Origin: Bacteroidales bacterium
GTDB lineage: Bacteria; Bacteroidota; Bacteroidia; Bacteroidales; Bacteroidaceae
Direction of reading: 5' to 3'
Length of the DNA: 9,268 nucleotides
NCBI GenBank assembly: GCA_004555055.1
Contig: SFJN01000103.1
Coordinates: 1-9,268 of the forward strand
Shown here: positions 1-6,339 of the stretch, piece after piece
Position numbering within the stretch: the stretch's first letter is position 1
Layout: every line of letters starts with the position of its first letter
The notes under the pieces: generated by a model
Seen by the model: the letters and a program-made list of their open reading frames with translations, nothing else
Database searches by the model: none
What the model was told of the DNA's origin: nothing
Translations under genes and position numbers: made by a program

Positions 1-80
1 CTCTTCCCATTCCGAACAGAGAAGTTAAGCACAGTCGCGCCGATGGTACTGCACACCCGTGGGAGAGTAGGTCGCCGCCA
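1..80 (+). rRNA. rrf: 5S ribosomal RNA, 3' portion (5' end outside the window)
   Basis: This is the 3' two-thirds of a 5S rRNA, the small structural RNA of the large ribosomal subunit. Conserved 5S signatures are visible: CCATTCCGAACAGAGAAGTTAAGC at 7-30 (the loop B/helix III region), CGCCGATGGTACTGC at 38-52, and the 3' strand GGGAGAGTAGGTCGCCGCC at 61-79, whose end should pair with the missing 5' end. The exact 3' end is estimated from family knowledge. A strong terminator follows nine bases later, so this is the last gene of its transcription unit, presumably an rRNA operon whose 16S and 23S genes lie to the left. Confidence 0.95.
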
Positions 81-88
81 TTTTCACG

Positions 89-125
89 AGAGCCTTGAGC
101 AAGAGATTGCTTGAGGCTCTTTTTT
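89..125 (+). terminator. Rho-independent terminator of the rRNA operon
   Basis: A 14-bp stem pairs 89-102 with 107-120, with two G-T wobbles and no mismatches. It is closed by the GNRA-type tetraloop GAGA and followed by an unbroken T run at 120-125. It sits immediately after the 5S rRNA and is the expected end of the rRNA transcript. Confidence 0.92.
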
Positions 126-174
126 CATGCATACATGTGGATGAATACGTGAGTGTTTAATGTGAATAAGAGTG

Positions 175-250
175 GTTAAGCCCTGTCGCGCCGCTAGTAC
201 TGCTTGTCATCACCTTTTGGCGTGGGAGATTAGGTCGCCGCCATTTTTTT
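175..250 (+). pseudogene. Degenerate 5S rRNA fragment (3' half)
   Basis: This stretch is a diverged copy of the 3' half of the 5S gene at 1-80. Bases 175-203 align without gaps to 24-52, with four mismatches. Bases 221-247 align to 58-84 with one mismatch. Between the two blocks the copy has 17 nt (204-220) where the real gene has 5 (53-57), so the variable arm is expanded by 12 nt. The 5' half of 5S is not recognisable upstream; only a weak resemblance persists at about 162-174. The fragment lies downstream of the operon terminator and no promoter is visible for it, so I read it as a non-functional remnant of a duplicated 5S gene. A small RNA use cannot be excluded. Confidence 0.8.
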
Positions 251-290
251 GACTACCTGAAATTTGAGAAAGATATTGTTTGGATCTCCT

Positions 291-321
291 TTTGTTACCT
301 CGCGGGTTTTTCTTACCTTTG
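291..321 (+). promoter_or_regulatory. Bacteroidetes-type promoter for the hydrolase/dehydrogenase pair
   Basis: The -33 element TTTG lies at 291-294 and the -7 element TACCTTTG, an exact match to TAnnTTTG, at 314-321. The spacer is 19 nt, as usual for the primary sigma factor (SigABfr) of Bacteroidetes. The start of transcription should fall near 328, giving a leader of about 44 nt before the ATG at 372. Confidence 0.8.
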
Positions 322-371
322 CTGTGTATACGGTTATGCATTATTGATAGAAATTCGAAATCAGATTGGTT

Positions 372-1169
372 ATGAAAAAGTATTTCGCATTTGTTTCTGG
401 GCTGCTCCTTCTGACAGCTTGTGCACAAAAGGTTGGACAAAAGACAGTTGTCGATGGTGAGGCGACTGTCATCACATGGATTGAAGACAAACCCGAACCT
501 ACGTTGCAGCCGCATAACCTTTATCCCGATGTGCCCGATTCGCTCTGGATCGCTCTCGGATTGCAGGAGGGTGTGCCTTCGAGTATGAGTTGTTTCCTGC
601 TTCAGACCGAAGGAAAGAACATTTTGCTCGATGCCGGACTTGGAGCGCCTTTCAGCCAGCTTATCCCGAAATTGACCACATTGGATGTGAAGCCTGAGGA
701 ACTGCAACTGATTTATATCACGCATTTTCATCCCGACCATATCGGTGGTCTGTTGAAGGATGGGAAGGTGGTTTTCCCAAATGCTGAGGTATATATCAAC
801 CGCGTGGAGGCGGAAGCCTGGCAAAAGATGGAAGGCAACCAGTCTGTGCAGGCAAAGACCGTGCTCGATGCCTATAAACAACATCTGCATCTCTTCGAAG
901 CCGGTGATACGCTTCCGGGAGACGTGATAACCATTGCTGCATATGGCCATACACCCGGTCATACCGTATTCCAGAAGGACAGTATGCTTGTGATTGGCGA
1001 CCTTATACACGGTGTAGCACTGCAGTTTGAATATCCCGAATATTGCCCTCTCTACGATATGGATGCGGAAACGGCACGGGAATCACGCCTTCGCATACTG
1101 AACTATGCACGCGAGAACCGCCTGACGATGTATGGCATGCACCTTCCCCATCCGGGTACGTTACAATAG
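372..1169 (+). CDS. Metallo-beta-lactamase-fold hydrolase, lipoprotein (AHL-lactonase-like)
   Basis: This is a 265-residue metal-dependent hydrolase of the metallo-beta-lactamase superfamily, closest in motif layout to the lactonase-like branch. The N-terminus has a basic start, a hydrophobic stretch and the lipobox LLTAC with the lipidated cysteine at 17, so the protein is probably anchored in the cell envelope. The metal-binding motif HFHPDH covers residues 118-123. It is followed by GHTPGH (192-197, metal ligand H197), the bridging aspartate in IGD (D210) and a late histidine in GMHLPHPG (H257). I chose the ATG at 372; a TTG at 366 only adds two residues before the signal peptide. No Shine-Dalgarno sequence is present. 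The reading frame ends abruptly just after HLPHPG, and another frame continues with GYVTIGIFKKR, so a one-base deletion near 1152-1157 is possible. The substrate is unknown; quorum-signal lactonase activity is only one option. A dehydrogenase gene follows after 43 nt. Confidence 0.85.
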   Translation: MKKYFAFVSGLLLLTACAQKVGQKTVVDGEATVITWIEDKPEPTLQPHNLYPDVPDSLWIALGLQEGVPSSMSCFLLQTEGKNILLDAGLGAPFSQLIPKLTTLDVKPEELQLIYITHFHPDHIGGLLKDGKVVFPNAEVYINRVEAEAWQKMEGNQSVQAKTVLDAYKQHLHLFEAGDTLPGDVITIAAYGHTPGHTVFQKDSMLVIGDLIHGVALQFEYPEYCPLYDMDAETARESRLRILNYARENRLTMYGMHLPHPGTLQ

Positions 1170-1212
1170 GGATTTTCAAGAAAAGATAAGAATTTCAATT
1201 GCAGAATATGTT

Positions 1213-1917
1213 ATGTGTTTCAAAAATAAGATAGTTGTTGTTACCGGTGGTGCCCACGGCATCGGGAAGTGCATCGTGGAGGAGTTCCGCCAGCGCGGGG
1301 CCAAGGTGGCTGTCATCGATGTGTGGCCCGGCGACCATTATGTAGGAGACATCTCGCGAAAAGAAGTGCTTGAGGACTTTGCCCGCGAGGTCATCGGCAT
1401 GTATGGTAGGGTGGATTACATCATTAACAATGCCTTGCCCTTGATGAAGGGACTGGACGAATGCACATGGGAGGAGTTCCAATATGCTCTCTCTGTCGGG
1501 GTAACTGCCCCTTTCTATTTAGTCAAACTGCTCGCTCCCAGTCTTGCCGAAGGGGCTTCGATAGTCAACATCTCCTCTTCGCGCGACCGCATGAGCCAGC
1601 CGCAGACCGAAAGTTATACGGCTGCCAAGGGAGGCATTGCCGCACTCACCCACGTCCTTGCCGTTACGTTGCGTGGCAAGGCAAGGGTCAATTCCATTTC
1701 GCCGGGATGGATTGATACGGAGGGCACGGCATATGAAGGTCCCGATGCCTTGCAACAGCCTGTGGGCCGTGTCGGTACACCCTTGGACATCGCCAACATG
1801 GTACTCTTCCTCTGTTCGGACAAGGCCGGCTTTATTACCGGAGAGAACATCTGCATTGACGGCGGCATGACGCGGCAGATGGTCTATCACGGAGACCATG
1901 GATGGACGTTGGAATGA
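1213..1917 (+). CDS. Short-chain dehydrogenase/reductase (SDR), classical type
   Basis: This is a 234-residue NAD(P)-dependent oxidoreductase with a single Rossmann fold. The cofactor motif TGGAHGIG is at 11-18. Asp36 ends the second strand, which favours NAD(H) over NADP(H). NNA is at 72-74, the catalytic serine is probably S122 in NISS, the YxxxK pair is Y135/K139, and the PG after the active site is at 164-165. The C-terminal segment ITGENICIDGG (208-218) is typical of the FabG-like/classical family. The asparagine of the usual Asn-Ser-Tyr-Lys tetrad appears replaced by Gly96 (SVGVTAPF where family members usually have N). The ATG at 1213 places the glycine motif at the usual distance; the same frame extends upstream to 1132 but would overlap the hydrolase gene. 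It lies 43 nt after the hydrolase and probably shares its transcript. The substrate cannot be named. Confidence 0.9.
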   Translation: MCFKNKIVVVTGGAHGIGKCIVEEFRQRGAKVAVIDVWPGDHYVGDISRKEVLEDFAREVIGMYGRVDYIINNALPLMKGLDECTWEEFQYALSVGVTAPFYLVKLLAPSLAEGASIVNISSSRDRMSQPQTESYTAAKGGIAALTHVLAVTLRGKARVNSISPGWIDTEGTAYEGPDALQQPVGRVGTPLDIANMVLFLCSDKAGFITGENICIDGGMTRQMVYHGDHGWTLE

Positions 1918-2017
1918 CGGATAGGGGAGGAGTGATTTCCGGATAACTCCTGCCTGGAGTTGCGGATGCAATGAGCCAAATAAGACCATGAAGCTTATCT
2001 GGTTGACACAATCAAAA

Positions 2018-2060
2018 ACAAAATAGCCCCAAGTCCTTTGCGAACTTGGGGCTGTTTTGT
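2018..2060. terminator. Bidirectional terminator between convergent genes
   Basis: A 17-bp stem pairs 2018-2034 with 2044-2060, broken only by one T-G wobble. The GC-rich core is AGCCCCAAGT/ACTTGGGGCT, with a 9-nt loop at 2035-2043. The outer arm is A-rich on the left and T-rich on the right, so the structure gives a T tract after the hairpin in both directions. It lies between the plus-strand dehydrogenase gene and the minus-strand HAD gene and can stop both transcripts. The 100 nt before it (1918-2017) hold nothing else that I can support. Confidence 0.9.
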
Positions 2061-2099
2061 CGTGGGTATGGAGAAAGTTGGGAGGTTGAAGCGGAGTTG

Positions 2100-2849
2100 T
2101 CAGAGGATTTCCATGATTTCCTTGAGGCTGGTGACCTCGTAGTCGCAGGGTGTGATGCCAGGATGGTTGGCGTGCCGGTTAAAGAAGAGCGTTTTGAGTC
2201 CTGCCTCGTGTGCTCCACGGATGTCTGTATCCGGATTGTCGCCAATCATCAGTGTGGTGTGCGGGTTGGCATGTGTCTGTGTCAGGGCATATCTGAAGAA
2301 TTGTTCCGAGGGTTTGTTGGCCCCGGCATCTTCGCTGAGAATGACGGTGTCGAAGCATCCGTGGAGGTTCGATGCCTTTAGTTTCTTGTATTGTACTTCG
2401 TGGAATCCATTACTTGCCATGTGCAGGCGGTAACCCCTTTGGCGAAGATAGTGCATCAGTTCGTGTGCCCCTTCTACCACTCCGGGTTTCGTGGCGCAGC
2501 AGTCGAGGAAGCGGTCGCTGACTTCGAGGCAGAACGCTTCGGAAACCATCATCCTGCCGTTGATTTCCTCCAGCAGGTGTTCCGGCCAGTGCTTACCTAC
2601 GGACAGCGGGCGTCGGAAGCGTTCCACAATCAGATATTCGCGTTCGATTTCGCCATGGGCATACTGTCGCCAAAGCTCCACGTTGGTATCCCAATAGGCT
2701 TTATAGAATGTTTCGGGATGTTCGAAATAGTCCTCAAGGTGGAAAATCCCGAAGATTTCCTCCAGGGCGATGACGGCATTGCCATGCGTGTCGTAAAGCG
2801 TATCGTCGAAGTCGATGAAGAGGTCGGTATAGGGGAGAGGGGTGCTCAT
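2100..2849 (-). CDS. HAD-superfamily hydrolase, YjjG/YfnB-like nucleotidase
   Basis: This is a 249-residue cytoplasmic phosphatase of the haloacid dehalogenase superfamily with a helical cap inserted after motif I. All four motifs are present: DFDDTL with nucleophile D13 and acid/base D15; the motif II serine in ASNG (S146); the motif III lysine in NKP (K179); and the magnesium-binding GDNPDTD (D204, D209). The long helical cap at about 20-120 and the sequences around ASNGF and IGDNPDTDI resemble the YjjG/YfnB group, which hydrolyses pyrimidine 5'-monophosphates and can clear non-canonical nucleotides; that substrate is inferred, not shown. The ATG at 2849 lies only 9 nt after the stop of the C10 peptidase gene, so the two are probably co-transcribed even though their products work in different compartments. 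No other promoter is evident in that gap. Confidence 0.88.
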   Translation of the reverse strand: MSTPLPYTDLFIDFDDTLYDTHGNAVIALEEIFGIFHLEDYFEHPETFYKAYWDTNVELWRQYAHGEIEREYLIVERFRRPLSVGKHWPEHLLEEINGRMMVSEAFCLEVSDRFLDCCATKPGVVEGAHELMHYLRQRGYRLHMASNGFHEVQYKKLKASNLHGCFDTVILSEDAGANKPSEQFFRYALTQTHANPHTTLMIGDNPDTDIRGAHEAGLKTLFFNRHANHPGITPCDYEVTSLKEIMEIL

Positions 2850-2858
2850 GGTTAGGAA

Positions 2859-5600
2859 TTATTCTACGAGGATATTTTCTGTATGTGTTCCATAATGGAT
2901 GAGGTATATTCCACGGGGCAGTCCGTCGGTGGCTCCTGCAGCCTTTGTCTGGCGTCGCAGGCAAATTCCCTGCGGGGAATAGACATCTACGTGTCCGTTG
3001 TCGGGTTCTGATAATGCGGGGGTGATGCCCGAAGGATTGAATTCCACGATGCAATTGAAGCGCTGCCATCCCTTCATGGCCTTGTATGTTTCGCTGCATC
3101 CTTCGGGAACATAGAGTGTGGCATGGGCATAGGTGGCAGGTTGGAAGGTGTCGTCCTCAATTTTTGCCGGCCGTTGTCCCGTGCAGTACACGGTTTCGAG
3201 TGCCGGACAATCGTAGAAGGCGTCGGTGCCGATGGTAGCGACATCGTTGGCGATGACCGCTTCGCGCAATGCCTTGCATCCCATGAATGCCCCTTCTCCG
3301 ATACTTGTAATGCCGGAGGCTGTAGCCATTGACGTCATTGCGGAAATACCTTCGAATGCTCCGGCCTCAATGCGTCCGACGCTGTAGCTTTCGCCCTCCA
3401 GTTCTACCGTCCCGGGAATGAATACGTGGCCTTCGATTTCCTGGTCCGCCATATAGGGTACAGCCGTATGGTCAGCAGGGCAACAGGCATAGCGTACGCC
3501 CTCCATGTTGAGTTCTGTATATTCCTTCACCTCCTTGAATCCCTCGCTCCACTGCGCATCGTTGCGGTAACTGTCGCCCTGTCCGATAGGGACATAAAGG
3601 GTGTTCAGGTTGTCGCAGTACTGGAACGGATTGTCCACTTTGGGCTTTGAGGTGTATGAAACATACACGTTCTGCAGATTGGCGTTGCAGTTGAATGCTG
3701 TCTTTCCGAGATTCGTACATTTTTTCGGCAGCACGAGTGCGGCGAGTCGTACGCTTTGGAATCCGCACATGCCTATCTGTTGCAGTGTCTGGGGCAACCG
3801 TATGGCGTTGAGGTGGATGGCGCCATTCAGTCCCCATCCGTCAATCTTCTTCAGCTTGCTGTCGGCAGGTATCGCCACGCGTCGCAGACTTTGTGCCCCC
3901 AGTCCTCCCATGGCAATGTCAGTGATGCTCGCCGGCAGTGTGATGACCTCGGCATCCGTGCCGTTGAAGGCCTCCTGCCCGATGGCCCTGACATTGTAGG
4001 TTACACCGTTGTATTCTGTTTTTTCAGGAATCTCAATGTTCTTCTTTCCCACGTAGAAGTCGTAGTTTTCGTTCCGGTAGGTAACGGTGGCCTTTTTGAG
4101 TGTCTTGTTGAGCTCGTAGCACAATCCGTCGATTTCTACCGCTCCTGCTCGTACCTCATCGTGGAGATTGAGGTTGGAAAACTCGTAGTTTCCGTTGCTG
4201 ACGCTAAGGTTCACCTCGCCCTGTCGCAGTTCGGGATAGAAGATTTCAGTCCATTCTTCACTGCCTTTCATGCGTGCCACGGGCAGGAGGCGGTATTCCC
4301 CGTCTTTCAGTCCGTCGCCTATGGTGAAGCTGCAGTCTCCCTTGTAGTTGCAAGTGCCATCGTAGCGTACTGCCATTCCGTTCCAATCCTCCACCTTTAC
4401 TGCCAGTTCGACCTCATCGGGAAGGCTGTAGTTGACGTTGATCTTTGCGGTCAGTGCCTGTAGTTGGTCGTCATACTTGAAGTCCGTTGTCTGATAGGCA
4501 ACAAGACTTTCGCTATTGCCCTCGTTTTTACGGATGTTGAAAAAGACGTTCTGATAGAGGTCGTATCCGGTCGCGGTCGTCAGATAGTATCCGTCGGACT
4601 GTCCTCCCCATCCCATATTAAAATGGAAATATCCGTTGGCATCGTATCCGTCGCATACAAATTCGTGCGCTCCGCTTCCGCTACCACCAGCATAGAGAAC
4701 GGGTCGTCCGGCAGCCAGTTCATTTCTGAGTAGGTTTTCCCACTGGCTATTGCTGCAATACTTTCGTTCGAGATGGTTGATGGACGCATCGTAGTCGAAG
4801 AATTCCATCATGGCCTCGCGGCTCACCGATGTGCCACTTCCTGCCGGTTCGTAGTTCATTGCAAAGGCAATTCCCACGTCGCTCATCAGTTGTGCCACCT
4901 GGTGTTTGGCTTCGGCATCCGCTGTAGCGTCGTATTCGGGCAACATGAGGTCCCATCGGTATTCCGACTGCGAGAAATCGGCTGAGAGTGTGGTGTTGCC
5001 TTTTGTCCAGAAATAGCTGTATGTTCCCCGTCCCTGCATGGGCCAGCGGTGATAATACATCACCTGCGCCATGGCCGTGGCGACGCATCCTGTGGGGCAG
5101 CGTACCTCGTCGAGGGTCGGGCAGTAGTCGTTGTAGGGGGCAAACTGGCTCCATTTTGTTTTCAGCAGAGGTTGCACGCTTGCCGGCAGCGCGGCATCTG
5201 CCTTCGCTTGCGGGGCCTTTACCTCGAAGTTTTCCATCTGCTGTACGTACGACTGCATGAAGTGCCATGCATTCGGGTATGTCTCGTCGGCCCTGAACGT
5301 TCCCGCATCGCTGTATCCAAGTACGGGACGTATGGTGCGGTCGTCAGCCGAGACGATGACGAAGCCTTCGTCTTCTCCGCGCTGGAAGACATATATCATG
5401 GGCCGTCCGTCGCGTTCGGAGCGGAAGGTTTGGGTAAGATCCAGGCTGGGTACGGCATCAGCCGAAGGTGCGGAGGCAGGCAGATGCTTGTTCAAGAAGG
5501 CCGTGGCAATTTCGCGAGCCTGAGTTTCCGGAATCTCCTCGGCGTAGACTGCCGAAGTGGGGAATGTGCAGAGCAGAAGAATCTTAAGGAACTTGGTCAT
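2859..5600 (-). CDS. Secreted C10 cysteine peptidase with BspA-like leucine-rich repeats
   Basis: This 913-residue protein belongs to peptidase family C10 (streptopain SpeB, Prevotella interpain, PrtT). Residues 1-20 are a signal peptide (probable cut after VYA). Residues 21-140 form an inhibitory propeptide with the family sequence GFVIVSADDR (79-88). The catalytic domain spans about 141-355: Cys172 in TGCVATAMAQVMYYH, His312 in AHEFVCDGYD, and Asn328 with the tryptophan turn in FHFNMGWGG (326-333). After a beta-rich linker come two BspA-like (LRR_5) blocks, about 487-670 and 698-832, with repeats such as AIGQEAF, SIGEGAF and TIGTDAF. The end (about 868-913) resembles the type IX secretion sorting domain (VDVYSPQGICLRR, LPRGIYLI). 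The inferred role is extracellular or surface protein degradation with the repeats binding partners or substrate. There is no neighbouring C10 inhibitor gene; the propeptide may be the only control. Start: the ATG at 5600 directly precedes a good signal peptide. Confidence 0.93.
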   Translation of the reverse strand: MTKFLKILLLCTFPTSAVYAEEIPETQAREIATAFLNKHLPASAPSADAVPSLDLTQTFRSERDGRPMIYVFQRGEDEGFVIVSADDRTIRPVLGYSDAGTFRADETYPNAWHFMQSYVQQMENFEVKAPQAKADAALPASVQPLLKTKWSQFAPYNDYCPTLDEVRCPTGCVATAMAQVMYYHRWPMQGRGTYSYFWTKGNTTLSADFSQSEYRWDLMLPEYDATADAEAKHQVAQLMSDVGIAFAMNYEPAGSGTSVSREAMMEFFDYDASINHLERKYCSNSQWENLLRNELAAGRPVLYAGGSGSGAHEFVCDGYDANGYFHFNMGWGGQSDGYYLTTATGYDLYQNVFFNIRKNEGNSESLVAYQTTDFKYDDQLQALTAKINVNYSLPDEVELAVKVEDWNGMAVRYDGTCNYKGDCSFTIGDGLKDGEYRLLPVARMKGSEEWTEIFYPELRQGEVNLSVSNGNYEFSNLNLHDEVRAGAVEIDGLCYELNKTLKKATVTYRNENYDFYVGKKNIEIPEKTEYNGVTYNVRAIGQEAFNGTDAEVITLPASITDIAMGGLGAQSLRRVAIPADSKLKKIDGWGLNGAIHLNAIRLPQTLQQIGMCGFQSVRLAALVLPKKCTNLGKTAFNCNANLQNVYVSYTSKPKVDNPFQYCDNLNTLYVPIGQGDSYRNDAQWSEGFKEVKEYTELNMEGVRYACCPADHTAVPYMADQEIEGHVFIPGTVELEGESYSVGRIEAGAFEGISAMTSMATASGITSIGEGAFMGCKALREAVIANDVATIGTDAFYDCPALETVYCTGQRPAKIEDDTFQPATYAHATLYVPEGCSETYKAMKGWQRFNCIVEFNPSGITPALSEPDNGHVDVYSPQGICLRRQTKAAGATDGLPRGIYLIHYGTHTENILVE

Positions 5601-5721
5601 AGCGTAGGGAAGGAAAAGGAGAAGAATGATGCAGAGATGTTTTTTCAGATGGGGAATATAGTTTCAGGTCCAGAGGAGAAGTACTGTGGAAAAGAGCATA
5701 ATTCCAGACCTTATACTTGGG

Positions 5722-5729
5722 CAAAGTTA
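5722..5729 (-). promoter_or_regulatory. Candidate -7 promoter element for the C10 peptidase gene
   Basis: Read on the minus strand, 5729-5722 is TAACTTTG followed by C, an exact TAnnTTTG match of the Bacteroidetes type. No TTTG is found 19-21 nt upstream, so the -33 part is missing or degenerate. Transcription would start near 5715 and leave a leader of about 115 nt, rich in pyrimidines just before the ATG and without a Shine-Dalgarno sequence. Confidence 0.45.
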
Positions 5730-5914
5730 TCAAAAATCTTTGAGTTGTATGGAAGGAGGAGCACAAAATATGCTTTGCCTTCCGTTTGTCTACGGCAGTT
5801 TGTGACGTTGTGCGTTGTAAAGCCTGTTTATGTTCTTCGTTCCGTTGCCTTGTCGTGCTGATTCTGTCGTGTGGAATGCAGGCTGTTTCATGGGGGTATC
5901 CAAAACAATGAAAG

Positions 5915-5952
5915 CCGCCGCAAAGCGTCCGGGTAAGGGTGCTTTGCGGCGG
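5915..5952 (-). terminator. Hairpin terminator of the psd-pssA-DUF4834 unit
   Basis: A perfect 12-bp GC-rich stem pairs CCGCCGCAAAGC (5915-5926) with GCTTTGCGGCGG (5941-5952) around a 14-nt loop. It begins 34 nt after the stop codon of the DUF4834-like gene on the minus strand. The bases that follow in that direction are only moderately T-rich (CTTTCATTGTTTTGG), so termination may be less efficient than at the other hairpins in this window. Confidence 0.65.
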
Positions 5953-5986
5953 TATATTATGTGGTGTGTGTGGGTGAAGACGCCGG

Positions 5987-6268
5987 TCAGCGTACTTCCT
6001 CATAATCGACATATTCGCTGTCGTCCTTTTCGAAAATCTTCTGTGTCTGTCGTCCTGTCGAGTGTCCGGTTTGAGTGCTTTCCTGCCGGTCGTTTCCAGT
6101 GTCCCGGCTATCGACATTCTCCCATCCGTATGTCGTATTTTTCCTCCGGTTGATGCGTGGCTTGACGCCGAAGATGGACAGAATGACGCTGATGATGTTG
6201 CCGATGAACGCCAGTCCGATGAAAAAAGCGGCAAATATCAGGGCAAAGAGACATCCAAGGAAATGCAT
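5987..6268 (-). CDS. Small single-pass membrane protein, DUF4834-like
   Basis: This 93-residue protein has one N-terminal membrane helix (about residues 2-33, rich in F, I, L, A and G). A basic stretch follows (KPRINRRK, 36-43), then a polar linker with many S, T, Q, G and D. The acidic, tyrosine-containing end KIFEKDDSEYVDYEEV closes the protein. This layout, especially the end, matches my recollection of the Bacteroidetes family DUF4834, whose function is unknown. I chose the ATG at 6268 because the membrane segment starts there; the same frame runs upstream to 6328, but the extra residues are polar and unlike the family. It follows pssA after 71 nt and is probably the last gene of the phospholipid unit. 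A part in membrane lipid synthesis or assembly is only suggested by position. Confidence 0.78.
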   Translation of the reverse strand: MHFLGCLFALIFAAFFIGLAFIGNIISVILSIFGVKPRINRRKNTTYGWENVDSRDTGNDRQESTQTGHSTGRQTQKIFEKDDSEYVDYEEVR

Positions 6269-6339
6269 AATATATAAATAGTTGTGTTCTGTAAAAGTTT
6301 TCTTCAAGCATGTCCCGGTATGGTGCAACGGCTATACCA

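Larger units (their letters stand above)
5601..5986. other. Intergenic region upstream of the C10 peptidase gene
   Basis: These 386 nt hold no gene that I can support. They contain the probable leader and -7 element of the peptidase gene, an interrupted inverted repeat at 5751-5783 (GGAAGG and GCA on the left, TGC and CCTTCC on the right) just upstream of that element, and the hairpin at 5915-5952 that ends the psd-pssA-DUF4834 unit. The open frames crossing the region are extensions of antisense shadows and lack family features. Confidence 0.6.

Noticed and set aside
210..1010. 266-codon open frame on the minus strand
   Set aside because: Antisense to the hydrolase gene and the 5S remnant; low-complexity-like mix of H, R, S and Q with no family motif, while the plus-strand frame has a signal peptide and metal-binding motifs.
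1132..1212. 27-codon upstream extension of the dehydrogenase gene
   Set aside because: It would overlap the end of the hydrolase gene and push the glycine motif far from the N-terminus; the ATG at 1213 fits the SDR family.
1945..1961. Small hairpin AACTCC-TGCCT-GGAGTT after the dehydrogenase gene
   Set aside because: Only 6 bp and no T tract; the much stronger terminator at 2018-2060 explains transcript ending.
5049..5861. 270-codon open frame on the plus strand
   Set aside because: Antisense to the N-terminal half and leader of the C10 peptidase, whose catalytic motifs are intact; no recognisable domain.
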